Source of the DNA: Streptomyces rubrogriseus
Lineage (GTDB): Bacteria; Actinomycetota; Actinomycetes; Streptomycetales; Streptomycetaceae
NCBI RefSeq assembly: GCF_027947575.1
Contig: NZ_CP116256.1
Coordinates: 4,588,001 to 4,652,000, forward strand
Direction of reading: 5' to 3'
Length of the DNA: 64,000 bases
Shown here piece after piece: positions 1 to 8,366 of the stretch; position 1 is the stretch's first letter; each line of letters starts with the position of its first letter. A program made the translations under genes and the position numbers. The notes under the pieces were generated by a model. The model had not been told where the DNA came from. It saw only the letters and a list, made by a program, of their open reading frames with translations, and did no database searches.

Positions 1-1
1 C

Positions 2-601
2 CAGAAGATCCGGATGGGCGTCTCCCCGCTCATCGGCCCGCATCTGGTGGGCCGCGCGTTCGCCGCCGTCCGCGACCTGCCCACGCCCCGCGACCTCGTC
101 CTGCGCGAGGCCAACATGCAGGACCTGCGCGACGGGCTGCAGGCCGGACGACTCGACCTGATCCTGATCCCGGCCGTGACCGCGATGCCGCGCTTCGAGC
201 ACCGGGTCATCGATGTCGAGCCCGTCGTCATCGTCGGCACGGCTGCCGACGACGGCACCTCGCTGGAACTGACCGAGGCCGGAAACCAACAGTTCATCCT
301 CGTGCCGGAAGCCTGCGGGCTGACCACGTTCACCACCCAGCTCTTCCATGCGAACGAGGTACCGCTGCACACCTATCCCGGGGAAGCGGCCAGCTACCGG
401 GTCCTGGAGGAATGGGCGGCTCTCGGCCTGGGCTCGGCCATGCTTCCCCAGTCCCGGCTCACTTCCCCGGCCGTCCCGCACCGCCCGCTGCTGAACGCGG
501 GCCGGGAGGTACAGATCTCCTTCGAGGCCGTATGGAGCCCTGACTCGGCCCTGCACACGGACCTCGTCCTGCTCGCCCAGCAGCTCGGCGCCTCCCGGTA
601 G
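2..601 (+). CDS. LysR-family regulator, C-terminal part (cut by window edge)
   Basis: The frame is open from base 2 to a TAG at 599-601 and encodes about 199 residues of a LysR substrate-binding domain; the N-terminal winged helix lies outside the window. The segment begins with the usual first beta strand of the domain (KIRMGVSPLIGPHLV) and continues with the alternating pattern typical of the family, including DLRDGLQAGRLDLILIPA in the first half and LVPEACGLTTFTTQLF at the start of subdomain II. LysR proteins bind a small effector here and control nearby or divergent genes. The ligand cannot be told. The two small genes just downstream on the same strand are possible targets, but this is only inferred from position. 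Confidence 0.8.
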   Translation, partial: QKIRMGVSPLIGPHLVGRAFAAVRDLPTPRDLVLREANMQDLRDGLQAGRLDLILIPAVTAMPRFEHRVIDVEPVVIVGTAADDGTSLELTEAGNQQFILVPEACGLTTFTTQLFHANEVPLHTYPGEAASYRVLEEWAALGLGSAMLPQSRLTSPAVPHRPLLNAGREVQISFEAVWSPDSALHTDLVLLAQQLGASR

Positions 602-728
602 CCATACAGATTGCTTATATGGCGATTCAGCATTCTCCCCTACCGGACGGCATTCCGTCTGCCTAACTTGGCGATGTGCAGCGACGATGTCGCAGCGCAC
701 CCGTCGAGCTGGAAAGGCAGACATAATC

Positions 729-1010
729 GTGGCCTATCTTGAGATCACTCTCTCCGTGGACCCGGCCAACCGTCCCGCGGCGGCAGCCGTCTACGAGAAG
801 TACAAGCAGCAGTTCCTGGACGGCGTCTCCGGCGCCACCAGCAAGGAGCTCCTGATCCGGGACGAGGACGTCCAGGTGCTCCACGGCTTCCGGTCGGTCG
901 CGGACGCCCGCGCGTACCTGGACAGCGAGCTGTTCACACAGGATGTCGTGGGTGAACTCGCGCCGCTGCTGTCGAGCGACCCGGACGTACGGGTCTACGA
1001 CACCGTCTGA
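729..1010 (+). CDS. Small protein of unknown function, 93 aa
   Basis: A GTG start at 729 is preferred because GGAAAGG lies 9-15 nt upstream; an in-frame start at 687 has no ribosome site. The 93 aa product has no signal peptide or membrane segment. Its pattern (YLEITLSVDP, a helix rich in charged residues, then VLHGFRSVADARAYLDSELF) resembles a dimeric alpha-beta barrel of the antibiotic-biosynthesis-monooxygenase or EthD type, but no diagnostic residues are visible, so the function is left open. The stop is 27 nt before the next gene, which has its own strong ribosome site, so the two are probably co-transcribed. Confidence 0.6.
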   Translation: MAYLEITLSVDPANRPAAAAVYEKYKQQFLDGVSGATSKELLIRDEDVQVLHGFRSVADARAYLDSELFTQDVVGELAPLLSSDPDVRVYDTV

Positions 1011-1037
1011 CATCCCCGTTCTGCGAAGGAGGACAGT

Positions 1038-1565
1038 GTGAGCACCGTGCGAGTCACCCCCTGGCAGGAAGGTGATGTCCCGTCTCCCCCGTCCGAGCTG
1101 CTCGCGGGCATGCGAGGCCGCCGCCCGGGCGGTGAGCTGATCGGTATCGACCGCGTTCTGCTGCGGAGCGTTCCGCTCGCCACGGGTTGGAACGGCCTGC
1201 TGGGCCGGGTCCGTGCCGAGTTCGACCTCAGTCTGGAGTACCGCGAGCTGATCATGCTCCGGGTGGCCGCTCTGAACAGGGCGGAGTTCGAATGGGGCGT
1301 GCACCACCCCGCGTACCTGGATGCGGGCGGGAGCGACGAGAAGAGCCAGGCGCTTCGGAAAGAGGACGCGGACAGCACGCTCTTCAACGAGGAGGAGCGG
1401 GCTCTGATCACTCTCACCGACCAGTCGACACGCCGGGTCGAGGTGGACGCTGACGTGATCGAGCACCTCAAGCGTCTGTTCGGCGAGGCACAGACGGTGG
1501 AGGCGGTCGCCACGGTCGCGGCGTACAACATGGTCTCCCGCTTTCTGGTGGCGCTGGCCATCTGA
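1038..1565 (+). CDS. Carboxymuconolactone decarboxylase (CMD/AhpD)-family protein
   Basis: The GTG start follows AAGGAGGACAGT, a near-perfect ribosome site. The 175 aa product has the CMD-family core: the helix EYRELIMLRVAALNRAEFEWGVHHPAYLDAG matches the segment that in related proteins reads ExxxWxxH and carries the active-site region, followed by a second helical repeat (FNEEERALITLTDQ) and VEAVATVAAYNMVSRFLVAL at the C-terminus. AhpD-type members use a CxxC pair; none is present here, which points to the non-redox CMD branch that keeps the E/H residues. Likely a cytoplasmic oligomeric enzyme acting on a small lactone or hydroperoxide-like substrate. It probably forms an operon with the preceding 93 aa gene. 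Confidence 0.8.
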   Translation: MSTVRVTPWQEGDVPSPPSELLAGMRGRRPGGELIGIDRVLLRSVPLATGWNGLLGRVRAEFDLSLEYRELIMLRVAALNRAEFEWGVHHPAYLDAGGSDEKSQALRKEDADSTLFNEEERALITLTDQSTRRVEVDADVIEHLKRLFGEAQTVEAVATVAAYNMVSRFLVALAI

Positions 1566-1644
1566 CCCGGGCGACGCCACGGCGACATGTCACGTACCGG
1601 CTGCCGGCGTCGCGGTGGCCGGTACGGGTGCCGCCTGACCGGTA

Positions 1645-2060
1645 TCAAAGTGGCGCGGTCGAGCCGCGTTCCCTAGTAACGCGGGGGGCGATGACGGTAG
1701 CTCGCAGCACCACCGGAGGCTTCCGCATGGAGATCGTCAACTTGGAGATCTCCGCGCCGTAGATCTCGGCCAGATGCGCGGAGATCTCCCCATGCGGCAG
1801 CCCCTTCGCCGACAGCGACAGGACCATCTCGTCCACCCCGACCAACCGCCGCTGCCGCTGTGACCAACTGCGGCTCGAACAACCCCACCCGGTCCCGCGG
1901 CACCGCGATCTTGACCGGCCCCGACTAGGTAATCACCATCTTGGGGCGGTGCCCGTAGCGGTAGTTCTCCAGGCCGCCTTCCCCGGTGAGCTTCACCCCA
2001 CCGGCCTGAGCCCGGGCAACCAGCTCGGCAAGCGGCCCGTCATCCACGGCGACCGTCCCA
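1645..2060 (-). pseudogene. IS256-family transposase remnant
   Basis: Read on the minus strand, three pieces of an IS256-type transposase follow one another. From about 2060 comes an N-terminal piece (DDGPLAELVARAQAGGVKLT, then GEGGL), which jumps by internal deletion to YRYGHRPKMVIT and ends in an in-frame TAG at 1925-1927. The same frame resumes as GPVKIAVPRDRVGLFEPQLV. A frameshift near 1850 leads to RRLVGVDEMVLSLSAKGLPH and GEISAHLAEIYGAEISKLT before similarity stops near 1725. Much of the catalytic core is gone, so it cannot transpose. Its 5' end abuts the broken lipoprotein gene at 2062, so this element or a later deletion probably truncated that gene. Confidence 0.75.
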
Positions 2061-2061
2061 C

Positions 2062-2319
2062 TCACCCCGGCCTCCCCGGCACCTGTTCCTGCTGGAGGTC
2101 GCCGGTGTCGGAGTAGTCGACCGTGACGTGTGTGTCGGGGTTGAGGCGGTGGAACTCGGCGACCACGGCGTCCATCGCGGACCTGTCGGTGGCGCTTGCC
2201 CTGACTGACAACTCGACCGGCCCGTCCTGTTCGGTCCCGAACGGACCGCACCCGGTGGTCGTGGTGACTGCGAGCGCCAGGCTGACGGCGAAGCCGAGCA
2301 GGTGTGAGGTGCGTGTCAC
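2062..2319 (-). pseudogene. ABC sugar-importer substrate-binding lipoprotein, N-terminal fragment
   Basis: The 85 aa piece starts with a lipoprotein signal (MTRTSHLLGFAVSLALAVTT then TTGC, cleavage before Cys-24) and continues as the first lobe of a family-1 extracellular solute-binding protein: VELSVRASATDRSAMDAVVA, EFHRLNPDTHVTVDYSDTGD, LQQEQVPG. Full-length members have about 420 residues, so roughly 80% is missing. The break coincides with the IS256 remnant at 2060. Together with the damaged permeases at 2842-3663 and the rhamnosidase piece at 2413-2732 it marks a dead carbohydrate-uptake locus. Confidence 0.75.
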
Positions 2320-2412
2320 GGACGGTCTCCGGGCGGGAAGGAGGAATGGGGTGGGCTGGAGCGAGGCGTGGGGTGTCAGGGCCGGGTCGGGTGGCAGCGG
2401 CTCGTGTGACGT

Positions 2413-2732
2413 TCACTCGACCGCGCAGCGGTCACACGGTGTGCTCCACTCCGAGGGGTCCGCGGCGTCGGGGGTCCAGACGCGGACGCGGACGGTGGCG
2501 CGTTCCCGGGATGTCAGGGGGCGCCGGGCCACGGCACGAGGACCTGCTCGGCGTTGTCGACGCGCCCGGTGCGGCGGATGCCGCCACGGCGTTCGAGTTC
2601 CAGCTCGTACGACACCTGGCGGCCGGTGCCTGCGGGCAAGGTCCAGGTCAGCCGGGGGGGGGAGGCGACTCCGATGCCGAGTCCGTCCGGCAGGTGTTCG
2701 AAGCCGACCGGGGAGGACTGAGGGGGGAGCAA
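2413..2732 (-). pseudogene. GH78 alpha-L-rhamnosidase, N-terminal fragment with frameshift
   Basis: From an ATG at 2732 the minus strand encodes VGFEHLPDGLGIGVASPPRL, TWTLPAGTGRQVSYELELE and RRGGIRRTGRVDNAEQVLVP, the opening of a bacterial alpha-L-rhamnosidase (GH78 N-terminal beta-sandwich). The frame stops near 2514, but the next frame continues the same domain (LTSRERATVRVRVWTPDAAD) until about 2413, so there is a one-base frameshift. The enzymes normally have about 900-1050 residues; only about 110 remain and no catalytic domain is present. The family releases L-rhamnose from plant or microbial glycans, consistent with a neighbouring sugar importer. Confidence 0.65.
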
Positions 2733-2841
2733 GGGGCGACCCTTCTTTCACGTGTGGTCACATCCGGGAGAGCGGCGGGTGGGCGCGGCGAACTCCCCGG
2801 GGCTGGGGCCCGGGGAGACGGCAGGCCGGGGCGCGACTGGG

Positions 2842-3461
2842 TCAGCCCTTCAACGCTCCCGAGGTGAGGCCCTTCATGACCTTTTGATTGAGGAAGAGGT
2901 AGATCAGGAGGGTGCCGAAGACGTTGATGCAGATGGCAGCGAAGAGGGGGCCGTATTGGGTGGCGCCGAAGTCGCCGGTGAAGTTGAGCAGGCCGACCTG
3001 GATGGCGCGCAGGTCCTGGTTGTTCGTGGAGGTCAGCGCGATGAGCAGGTCGTTCCAGACGAAGACGAACTGCACCAGGCCGACGGTGAGCAGGGCGTTG
3101 CGGACCAACGGTCAGGGGGAGGCCCGTGCCGGTGTAGGTGAGGATCAGCGGCCACAGGGTGCCGGCAGGCGGTCTGGTAGTACACCGTGAACAGGGGCAG
3201 CAGGATCATCTGCGGCGGAACCATCATGCCCGCGAGAAAGACCAGCAGAGTGAGGCTGCGGCCCTTCCACACCATGGCCTGCAGGGCGAAGCCGGCGGCG
3301 GTGCCCAGCAGCAGCATCAGCGCGAGGGCGGGGACGACGGCGAGCAGGCTGTTCTGTACGTAGAGGCCGATGTGACCGGTCGTCCACGCCTCGGTGTAGT
3401 TGCTCCACTCCCAGGTGGTGGGCAGGCTCCAGGCGCTGGCCGAGGACAACTCAGCGATCAC
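2842..3461 (-). pseudogene. ABC sugar permease (MalG/UgpE type), decayed
   Basis: Minus-strand pieces of a carbohydrate permease 2. Upstream comes WSLPTTWEWSNYTEAWTTGH, then GLYVQNSLLAVVPALALMLL and VVFLAGMMVPPQMILLPLFT-like helices. A frameshift lies near 3168 (after FTVYYQT), then GTLWPLILTYTGTGLPL in a second frame, and from 3108 VRNALLTVGLVQFVFVWNDL through FLNQKVMKGLTSGALKG in a third. Between the last two pieces the conserved EAA-loop segment that docks on the ATPase is missing, so there has been a deletion as well as indels. The first membrane helix is also absent at the 3461 end. It cannot make a working permease. Confidence 0.75.
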
Positions 3462-3491
3462 GGCCGCTCTGCAGATCGACGGCTGACCGAC

Positions 3492-3663
3492 ATGGCCACT
3501 GCCCTTCCGCTACGCCCGAAGGCGTCCGCGCACACCCGCAACCGGTCCCGGGCCGGCATGCTCTTCGCCCTGCCCACCGCCCTCGTCGTCGGCGTCTTCT
3601 TCGCCGTTCCGCTCGGCCTGCTGGTGTGGATGTCCTTCAACGACTGGCCACTCATCGGCGAGC
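3492..3663 (+). pseudogene. ABC sugar permease (MalF/UgpA type), N-terminal fragment
   Basis: An ATG at 3492 opens a frame reading MATALPLRPKASAHTRNRSR, AGMLFALPTALVVGVFFAVP and LGLLVWMSFNDWPLIGE, the cytoplasmic N-terminus, first membrane helix and start of the first loop of a carbohydrate permease 1. Similarity ends near 3660 and the rest of the gene is missing. Its partner permease lies on the opposite strand just to the left (3461 downward). Because MalF- and MalG-type genes are normally adjacent on the same strand, an inversion or other rearrangement near 3465-3490 is inferred. From 3664 to 3923 I see no gene. Confidence 0.65.
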
Positions 3664-3923
3664 GAAGGGGGATTCATCGCATTGGAGCACCCGGATCCGG
3701 ACGTCCTGCCTTCGCGCGGCATGAGACCGCACACCCGCCGGCGGACGGTACTGGTCACGACCGATGCCGCCGAGCAGGCAGACACCTCACGGTGCTGTCC
3801 CGTCAAATCGGTCGGGCGAGAGGGCGTCCAGGGGCTCCGAAGAGCCGCAACTGCGCGGTTTGTAGCGATAGGCGGGCCGTCGGCGTCTGCCGCGGTGCCT
3901 TTCCCGACGGACCGATCTTGGTG

Positions 3924-5657
3924 TCACCCCGACGTGTCTGCCGCCTTCCGTGACAGGGGTTCCTTCGGTGTACGCAGTGCGAGGAGGGCGACGTCGTCGA
4001 GTCCGGGCGGCTGGACCCGCCGGAGAAGTTCATCGGTGAAGGACGGCAGGGGGCGGTGGGCGAGGGCCGCGGCATGCTGCTGAAGTCGGTCCAGCCCCTC
4101 GTCGAGGGTTTGCCCCGGCACCTCGATGAGGCCGTCCGTGTACAGAAGCAGCGTGCAGCCTGGCGGCAACACGACCGTGGCGTCGGGGCGGCGTGAGCCG
4201 AGCCCGGTCCCCAGCAACAGGCTGTGCCCGTCGGTCAGGTACTCGGTCAGGCCGTCACGGGTGACGAGCAGGGGCGGGGGGTGTCCCGCGTTGGTCCATG
4301 TCAGGTGCCATCTTCCGCTGTCCGTCCGAGTGACTCTGGCGCAGATGAGGGTGGCCATCGTGACGTCGGTGATAGGCATGATGGCCTCGTCGAGGCGCTC
4401 CACGATGCGGCTGGGCGGTGTCTGCTGGGACCACGCGTAGGCGCGGAGCATGTTGCGCAGCTGGGCCATACCGGCGGTGGCCTCCAGGTCGTGACCGACC
4501 ACGTCACCGATGGCCAGTGCGGTCGCGCCGTCAGACAGGCTGAAGGCGTCGTACCAGTCGCCGCCCACCTGTGAGGCGTCGGGCGCGGGAAGGTAGCGCA
4601 CGGCCAATTGCAGCCCGGGCACACGGGGCATCTGCGGCAGCAGGTGATTCTGCATGGTCTCAGCGACCGCGCGCTGACGCTGATAGAGACGGGCGTTGTC
4701 CAGTGCCAGGCTCGCGCGGCGGGCGATGTCCTCGATCAGAGGCAGGTCCGCGGTGGTGAAGTTCCCCTGTTTCTGCGTCCGGCCGAGCGTGAAGGCTCCC
4801 AACACCTCCCGGGTCCCGCGGAGGGGAACGACGACGGCCGACCGGATGCCGGTGGCGTCGAACAGACGGCGCTGCTCGACGGCGATGCCGGAGTCCGGCG
4901 GCCCGTCGTAGACGTCCGGTTCGACCAACGCCGAGGCAACTCCGCGCAGGGCTCGTGACAACGGCATCGCGGAGTGCTCGGGCACGGGCGGCATCGGCCC
5001 CTGGAGTTCCTCGTACGGCACGAGGCGCTCCTCCTCGGAGTGGACCACGGCGGTGCGCCACACTTCGTCGTGCTCCGTGATCAGATCGATGACGGCCCAG
5101 TCCGCGAGTCTGGGCAGAACCAGTTCCACCAGTCGTTGCAGCGCCTCGTCGACGTTGAGGGTGGACGTCAGGCGCGTCGTGGTCTCGGCCAGCAGGGCGA
5201 GTCGTGCCAGTTCACTCAGCGGTTCCGCGGTCCGTTCCGAATGCGATCCGGTAGACGACGCCTGCGTTCGCGGATGGAAAAGCACCAGCGTGCCGACGTT
5301 TCGGCCCTCCACAGCGTACGGAGCGATGAACCAGGAGATGGGCAGGACGGAGCCGTCCGCCCGAGCGAAGTAGTCGTCGTCGCCCTGCGCCGGGTGGCCG
5401 GCGTGGAACGCCTGCCGCATGGCGCACTGACTGACATGCAACGGCTGGCCCTGGGGCCCGCGGTGCAGCAGTTCATGGGCGTCCTGCCCGACAAGCTCTT
5501 CGGTCCGGCGGCCCAGCATCCGCTCGGCAAGACTGTTGACCGCGACGATGCGGCCCTGCTCGTCGACGAGGTACGCACTGGCCCCTATGGCCTCCACAGC
5601 CACGGTGGCTCCCGGGACCACCGACTGCCCGGCCGCCTCGTCATGCGCCCCTGTCAT
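3924..5657 (-). CDS. PAS-GAF-SpoIIE (PP2C-type) phosphatase
   Basis: The ATG at 5657 is chosen because GGGAGGAGAGCGTA precedes it; earlier in-frame starts lack a ribosome site. The 577 aa product has a PAS domain (about 20-130), a GAF domain (about 150-325, ending LALDNARLYQRQRAVAETMQ) and a SpoIIE/PP2C domain (about 340-570). Metal-binding aspartates sit in GGDWYDAF (366-373), IGDVVGHD, LLYTDGLIEV and DDVALLAL. No membrane segment is seen. Such proteins dephosphorylate anti-anti-sigma factors in partner-switching networks, with PAS/GAF sensing a cofactor or small ligand. No HATPase anti-sigma domain is fused and no antagonist gene is adjacent, so its partner must be elsewhere. Confidence 0.9.
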   Translation of the reverse strand: MTGAHDEAAGQSVVPGATVAVEAIGASAYLVDEQGRIVAVNSLAERMLGRRTEELVGQDAHELLHRGPQGQPLHVSQCAMRQAFHAGHPAQGDDDYFARADGSVLPISWFIAPYAVEGRNVGTLVLFHPRTQASSTGSHSERTAEPLSELARLALLAETTTRLTSTLNVDEALQRLVELVLPRLADWAVIDLITEHDEVWRTAVVHSEEERLVPYEELQGPMPPVPEHSAMPLSRALRGVASALVEPDVYDGPPDSGIAVEQRRLFDATGIRSAVVVPLRGTREVLGAFTLGRTQKQGNFTTADLPLIEDIARRASLALDNARLYQRQRAVAETMQNHLLPQMPRVPGLQLAVRYLPAPDASQVGGDWYDAFSLSDGATALAIGDVVGHDLEATAGMAQLRNMLRAYAWSQQTPPSRIVERLDEAIMPITDVTMATLICARVTRTDSGRWHLTWTNAGHPPPLLVTRDGLTEYLTDGHSLLLGTGLGSRRPDATVVLPPGCTLLLYTDGLIEVPGQTLDEGLDRLQQHAAALAHRPLPSFTDELLRRVQPPGLDDVALLALRTPKEPLSRKAADTSG

Positions 5658-5935
5658 TACGCTCTCCTCCCAGACACGTGCTGCCCGGTGGCTACTGCCC
5701 TCAAGGGTGCCTCCCACGCAGCTGAGGCCCATCTCCTCTATGCCCCTCGAAAGCATCAAGTTCTCATCCGGCCAGGGTGACGATCCCGCTCCTGCGCATC
5801 CCCTACCCGTCAAGGGCCTCTCCCGGCTCGCTGACCAGCCTCTTCCTGCCCAAGGGGTGTTTTAGAGGGACGCGAAGTGAGCACAGCCGTTGATGGGCTG
5901 GGACGCCCGGGTCGGGCGAGTGTCTCTGGAGATCA

Positions 5936-6183
5936 CTGGGGTGCGGGCCGATCAGTTCGGCCGGCTCCGGAAAGTCGTCCGCGATGTCCCAGTCGGTATC
6001 ACCTCCGGCGTCGGCCGCGGTATGGACTTGCTGCAGCAGACACTCCCAGGTCCCGTCGGCCGACTACAGCCGGTGGCGCTCGTACACCGTCTTTCGTGGC
6101 CCGAACCTCTCGGGTAGATCACGCCACTGCATCCCGGTCCGCACCCGGTGAAGAATCCCGTCGATCACCTGCCGGTGATTCGC
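5936..6183 (-). pseudogene. IS5-family transposase, N-terminal remnant
   Basis: On the minus strand the segment reads NHRQVIDGILHRVRTGMQWR, DLPERFGPRKTVYERHRL, then an in-frame TAG where related transposases have Trp, and continues SADGTWECLLQQVHTAADAG and GDTDWDIADDFPEPAEL before similarity ends near 5936. This is the DUF4096-type N-terminus of an IS5-group transposase found in actinomycetes. The DDE catalytic region is absent. It directly abuts a piece of an IS5 transposase C-terminus on the opposite strand at about 6181, so the two are not parts of one collinear copy. Between 5658 and 5935 only the SpoIIE gene's leader region is seen. Confidence 0.7.
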
Positions 6184-6322
6184 CTTCGCTCGCATGAAGA
6201 CCTGGAAGATCCTCCGCGACTGCCGCCTCAAAGGCGACGGCGTCCACCACGCCATGCTCGGCATCGCCCACCTACAGAACCTCACCTCGCCGGACGACCG
6301 GGAAAGAGCACTGGCCAATTGA
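6181..6322 (+). pseudogene. IS5-family transposase, C-terminal remnant
   Basis: The plus strand reads AFARMKTWKILRDCRLKGDG then VHHAMLGIAHLQNLTSPDDR ending in TGA at 6320-6322. The segment with MKTWKILRDCRLKGDG is the characteristic C-terminal end of IS5-type DDE transposases in Streptomyces. Only about 46 codons remain. It lies tail-out against the inverted N-terminal remnant at 5936-6183, which suggests two insertions or an internal inversion followed by deletion. From 6323 to 6611 there is no convincing gene; a minus-strand open frame there has poor third-position GC and no ribosome site. Confidence 0.65.
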
Positions 6323-6611
6323 CATGGCGTAGATCATTACGGGACAACGCTCAGCGAGAACAGCGGAGACCCGTCACCGGATGACAGAGATCTCCGGAAG
6401 GGGCTGCTGCCATTCACCCAGTTCCGCAACGAGGACCCGGCGGGCCAGCCGCCGAGCCAGAGCCCATCCCTCATCGGATCAGAACTCTCCATCGCACGAT
6501 GGTCGCACGCCCACAGCTGACGAACCCACAGGCGAACATCCGGCTGAGCATATTTACCCGTACTGCGCCTGCGCACTTTTGCGGCTCTGGCAAGAATTTC
6601 GTAGCCGTAGA

Positions 6612-6896
6612 TCATCCGAAGGTGCCATCGTCGCGGACGGAGAAGTGTTCGCAGCCGTCGTGCTCAAAACGCACGCGCCCGTCGAACCGGGAGTCGGCGT
6701 GGGTGCAGGCCCCCCAGTCCAGGCCCAGTTCTCCGCTCAGCGTGATCCAGAACCGGCATCCGCCGCACTGCTCGTTGAACCATTCATCCCGGTGGTAGGG
6801 GCTTCCCGTGGAGCGATTGAGCAGCCGCAACCAGTGTCTGTGGACGTCGTCGCCCGCGTCTGCGTTGCCGTCCGTCTGCGGTCTGCCCGATGCCAT
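6612..6896 (-). CDS. Small Cys-rich protein, similar to the end of DUF3027-type proteins
   Basis: The ATG at 6896 follows GGAGGGCGGGGAACGG, so 94 residues are predicted. The product is acidic at the N-terminus and has a compact Cys-containing segment: WFNEQCGGCRFWITLSGELG, LDWGACTHADSRFDGRVRFE, HDGCEHF. The spacing CxxC...C...C suggests a zinc or iron site. The same segment is, as far as I recall, found at the end of actinobacterial proteins annotated DUF3027, so this could be a stand-alone version or a truncated remnant. No membrane segment and no informative neighbours; it sits between insertion-sequence remnants. Confidence 0.55.
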   Translation of the reverse strand: MASGRPQTDGNADAGDDVHRHWLRLLNRSTGSPYHRDEWFNEQCGGCRFWITLSGELGLDWGACTHADSRFDGRVRFEHDGCEHFSVRDDGTFG

Positions 6897-6994
6897 CCGT
6901 TCCCCGCCCTCTCGCCGAATCCGCAAGGTCAATCTGCACGGAACCAGTGCCCAGCCGCCAGTTGATTCCCGCGACCCGCAGGCCAGCGACCCAG

Positions 6995-7255
6995 CGCGTC
7001 GCAGACATCAGCTGCAAGGGCGGCGAGACCGGCGAGAGGGGCCAAGACGCTGAGTGAGAGGTCGTTCAGCCAGCCGGTGAGGGGCGTTGCGTCATGGACG
7101 TCGAGCATGACGGCGGAACGACGGACCAGGTCGTGAGTCTGTCTGAGTTCAGGGCAGTGGTCGACGAGCCGGGGCAGACGGTCGTTGTCGTTGGGGGTTG
7201 CGTCGGTGCGGGTGGGTGGTGATCCAGCGGGCGGCTTCACGCGGGGAGGCCGGTC
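6995..7255 (-). pseudogene. ISL3-family transposase remnant
   Basis: On the minus strand one frame encodes SPREAARWITTHPHR (about 7250-7205) and, after a frameshift near 7190, another continues RLPRLVDHCPELRQTHDLVR, RSAVMLDVHDATPLTGWLND, LSLSVLAPLAGLAALAADVC before similarity fades near 6995. The order PRxVxxWxxxHP, CPEL, a helical linker and W-L matches the C-terminal half of ISL3-type transposases. The conserved final part (PWNSG...EG...NRIK) is missing. Recognition is by motif order only. The remaining non-coding stretch up to 7473 contains nothing I can identify. Confidence 0.5.
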
Positions 7256-7473
7256 GCTCGCGTGATTCGAAGGCCTCGTCGTCGACGTCGAGACGCACCG
7301 CCGAGCGAACCCTGGTGCAGTGGGCCAACGGGTTCGAGGTGAATCGGATCGAAGCGCCAATCCCGGCCCGTCGGGCGGGGCCGAGCTCCAAACCTGTGGT
7401 GCGTCGAAGGGCTGGAGTGATTCTCTGGGACGAGCACGTGCGCCTGGGACGTTGTCGAGTTTGGTTGGGGTGT

Positions 7474-8253
7474 ATGGCTGTGGCTGGATACGGGGCCCTT
7501 TCTGAGGTCTATGAGTGGCTGATGCCCGAAGGAAAGCTGACTCCCGCAGGCTCTGCCGCTGCGTTCGGTGACCTGGTCAAACGGCTTCCCCCGAAAGCAC
7601 GTGTTCTCGACTGCGCGTGTGGCACGGGGCAACTCGCGGTGGGTCTGGCCGCGCTCGGCCTGGACGTGACGGCGACAGACGCGAGCGCTGCGATGGTGCG
7701 CCGGACCCGTCAACTCGCGGAGCAACACGGTGTCCCGCTGCGCGCGTTCCGCGTCAGCTGGGACGAGCTGTCCGGCCGTCTCGACGGTTCCCCGCCCTTC
7801 GACCTGGTCTTCTGCGTGGGCAATTCGCTCGCCCACGCCGAGGGTGCCTCTGCCCGGTTCGGTGCACTCACCGCCATGTCGCGGCTCTTGAGCCGCGACG
7901 GACGCCTCGTCCTCACATCCCGCACCTGGGAGCTCGTACGAGCGCGTGGATCTCGTCTGGACGTGGGGCATCGACTCGTCCGGCGTCAAGGACGCGACGC
8001 GGTCGTCGTCTACAACTGGCAGATCGAGCAGCGCTGGGACGAAGAGCACCGTCTGGAGATTGCCGTGGCGCAGGTGACGGCGGACGGGTCGGTACTGACA
8101 TGCTCCGAAAGGCTGTCGTGCTGGCCGTTCCGGCAGGAGGAGCTTGTCTCGCAGCTGCATGCAGCCGGACTTGAGGTGGAGTCCAACACCTTCGACCCGG
8201 ACGCAGAGAACTACACGGTGGTCGCCGTAAAGGGGGGACATGCCCAGAACTGA
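7474..8253 (+). CDS. Class I SAM-dependent methyltransferase
   Basis: The ATG at 7474 is chosen over the longer frame because similarity begins at MAVAGYGALSEVYEWLMPEG and GGTTGGGG lies just upstream. The 259 aa product carries motif I VLDCACGTGQLAVGLAALG (about 45-63), the acidic strand end TATDAS, and DLVFCVGNSLAHAEG at motif IV. The N-terminal YEWL and the central SRTWELVR are reminiscent of small-molecule N-methyltransferases of the glycine/sarcosine type, but the substrate is not determinable. No operon partner; the next gene begins 113 bp downstream with its own start region. Confidence 0.8.
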   Translation: MAVAGYGALSEVYEWLMPEGKLTPAGSAAAFGDLVKRLPPKARVLDCACGTGQLAVGLAALGLDVTATDASAAMVRRTRQLAEQHGVPLRAFRVSWDELSGRLDGSPPFDLVFCVGNSLAHAEGASARFGALTAMSRLLSRDGRLVLTSRTWELVRARGSRLDVGHRLVRRQGRDAVVVYNWQIEQRWDEEHRLEIAVAQVTADGSVLTCSERLSCWPFRQEELVSQLHAAGLEVESNTFDPDAENYTVVAVKGGHAQN

Positions 8254-8366
8254 CCAAGAGACAGGCCTTGGTCCGGAGGAGCGACCAGGCCGAAGCTGAT
8301 GGCGCCGGACCAGAACGTGCGGGGCACGACGAACCGCATGGATCGTGGGTGAGCTATCCTCCGCGC

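Noticed and set aside
646-659. Short inverted repeat GACGG-CATT-CCGTC after the LysR fragment
   Set aside because: Five-base arms are expected by chance in this GC-rich DNA and no T-run follows, so it is not called a terminator.
6337-6615. 92-codon minus-strand frame just after the Cys-rich protein gene
   Set aside because: Third-position GC is far below the neighbours and there is no ribosome site or recognisable motif.
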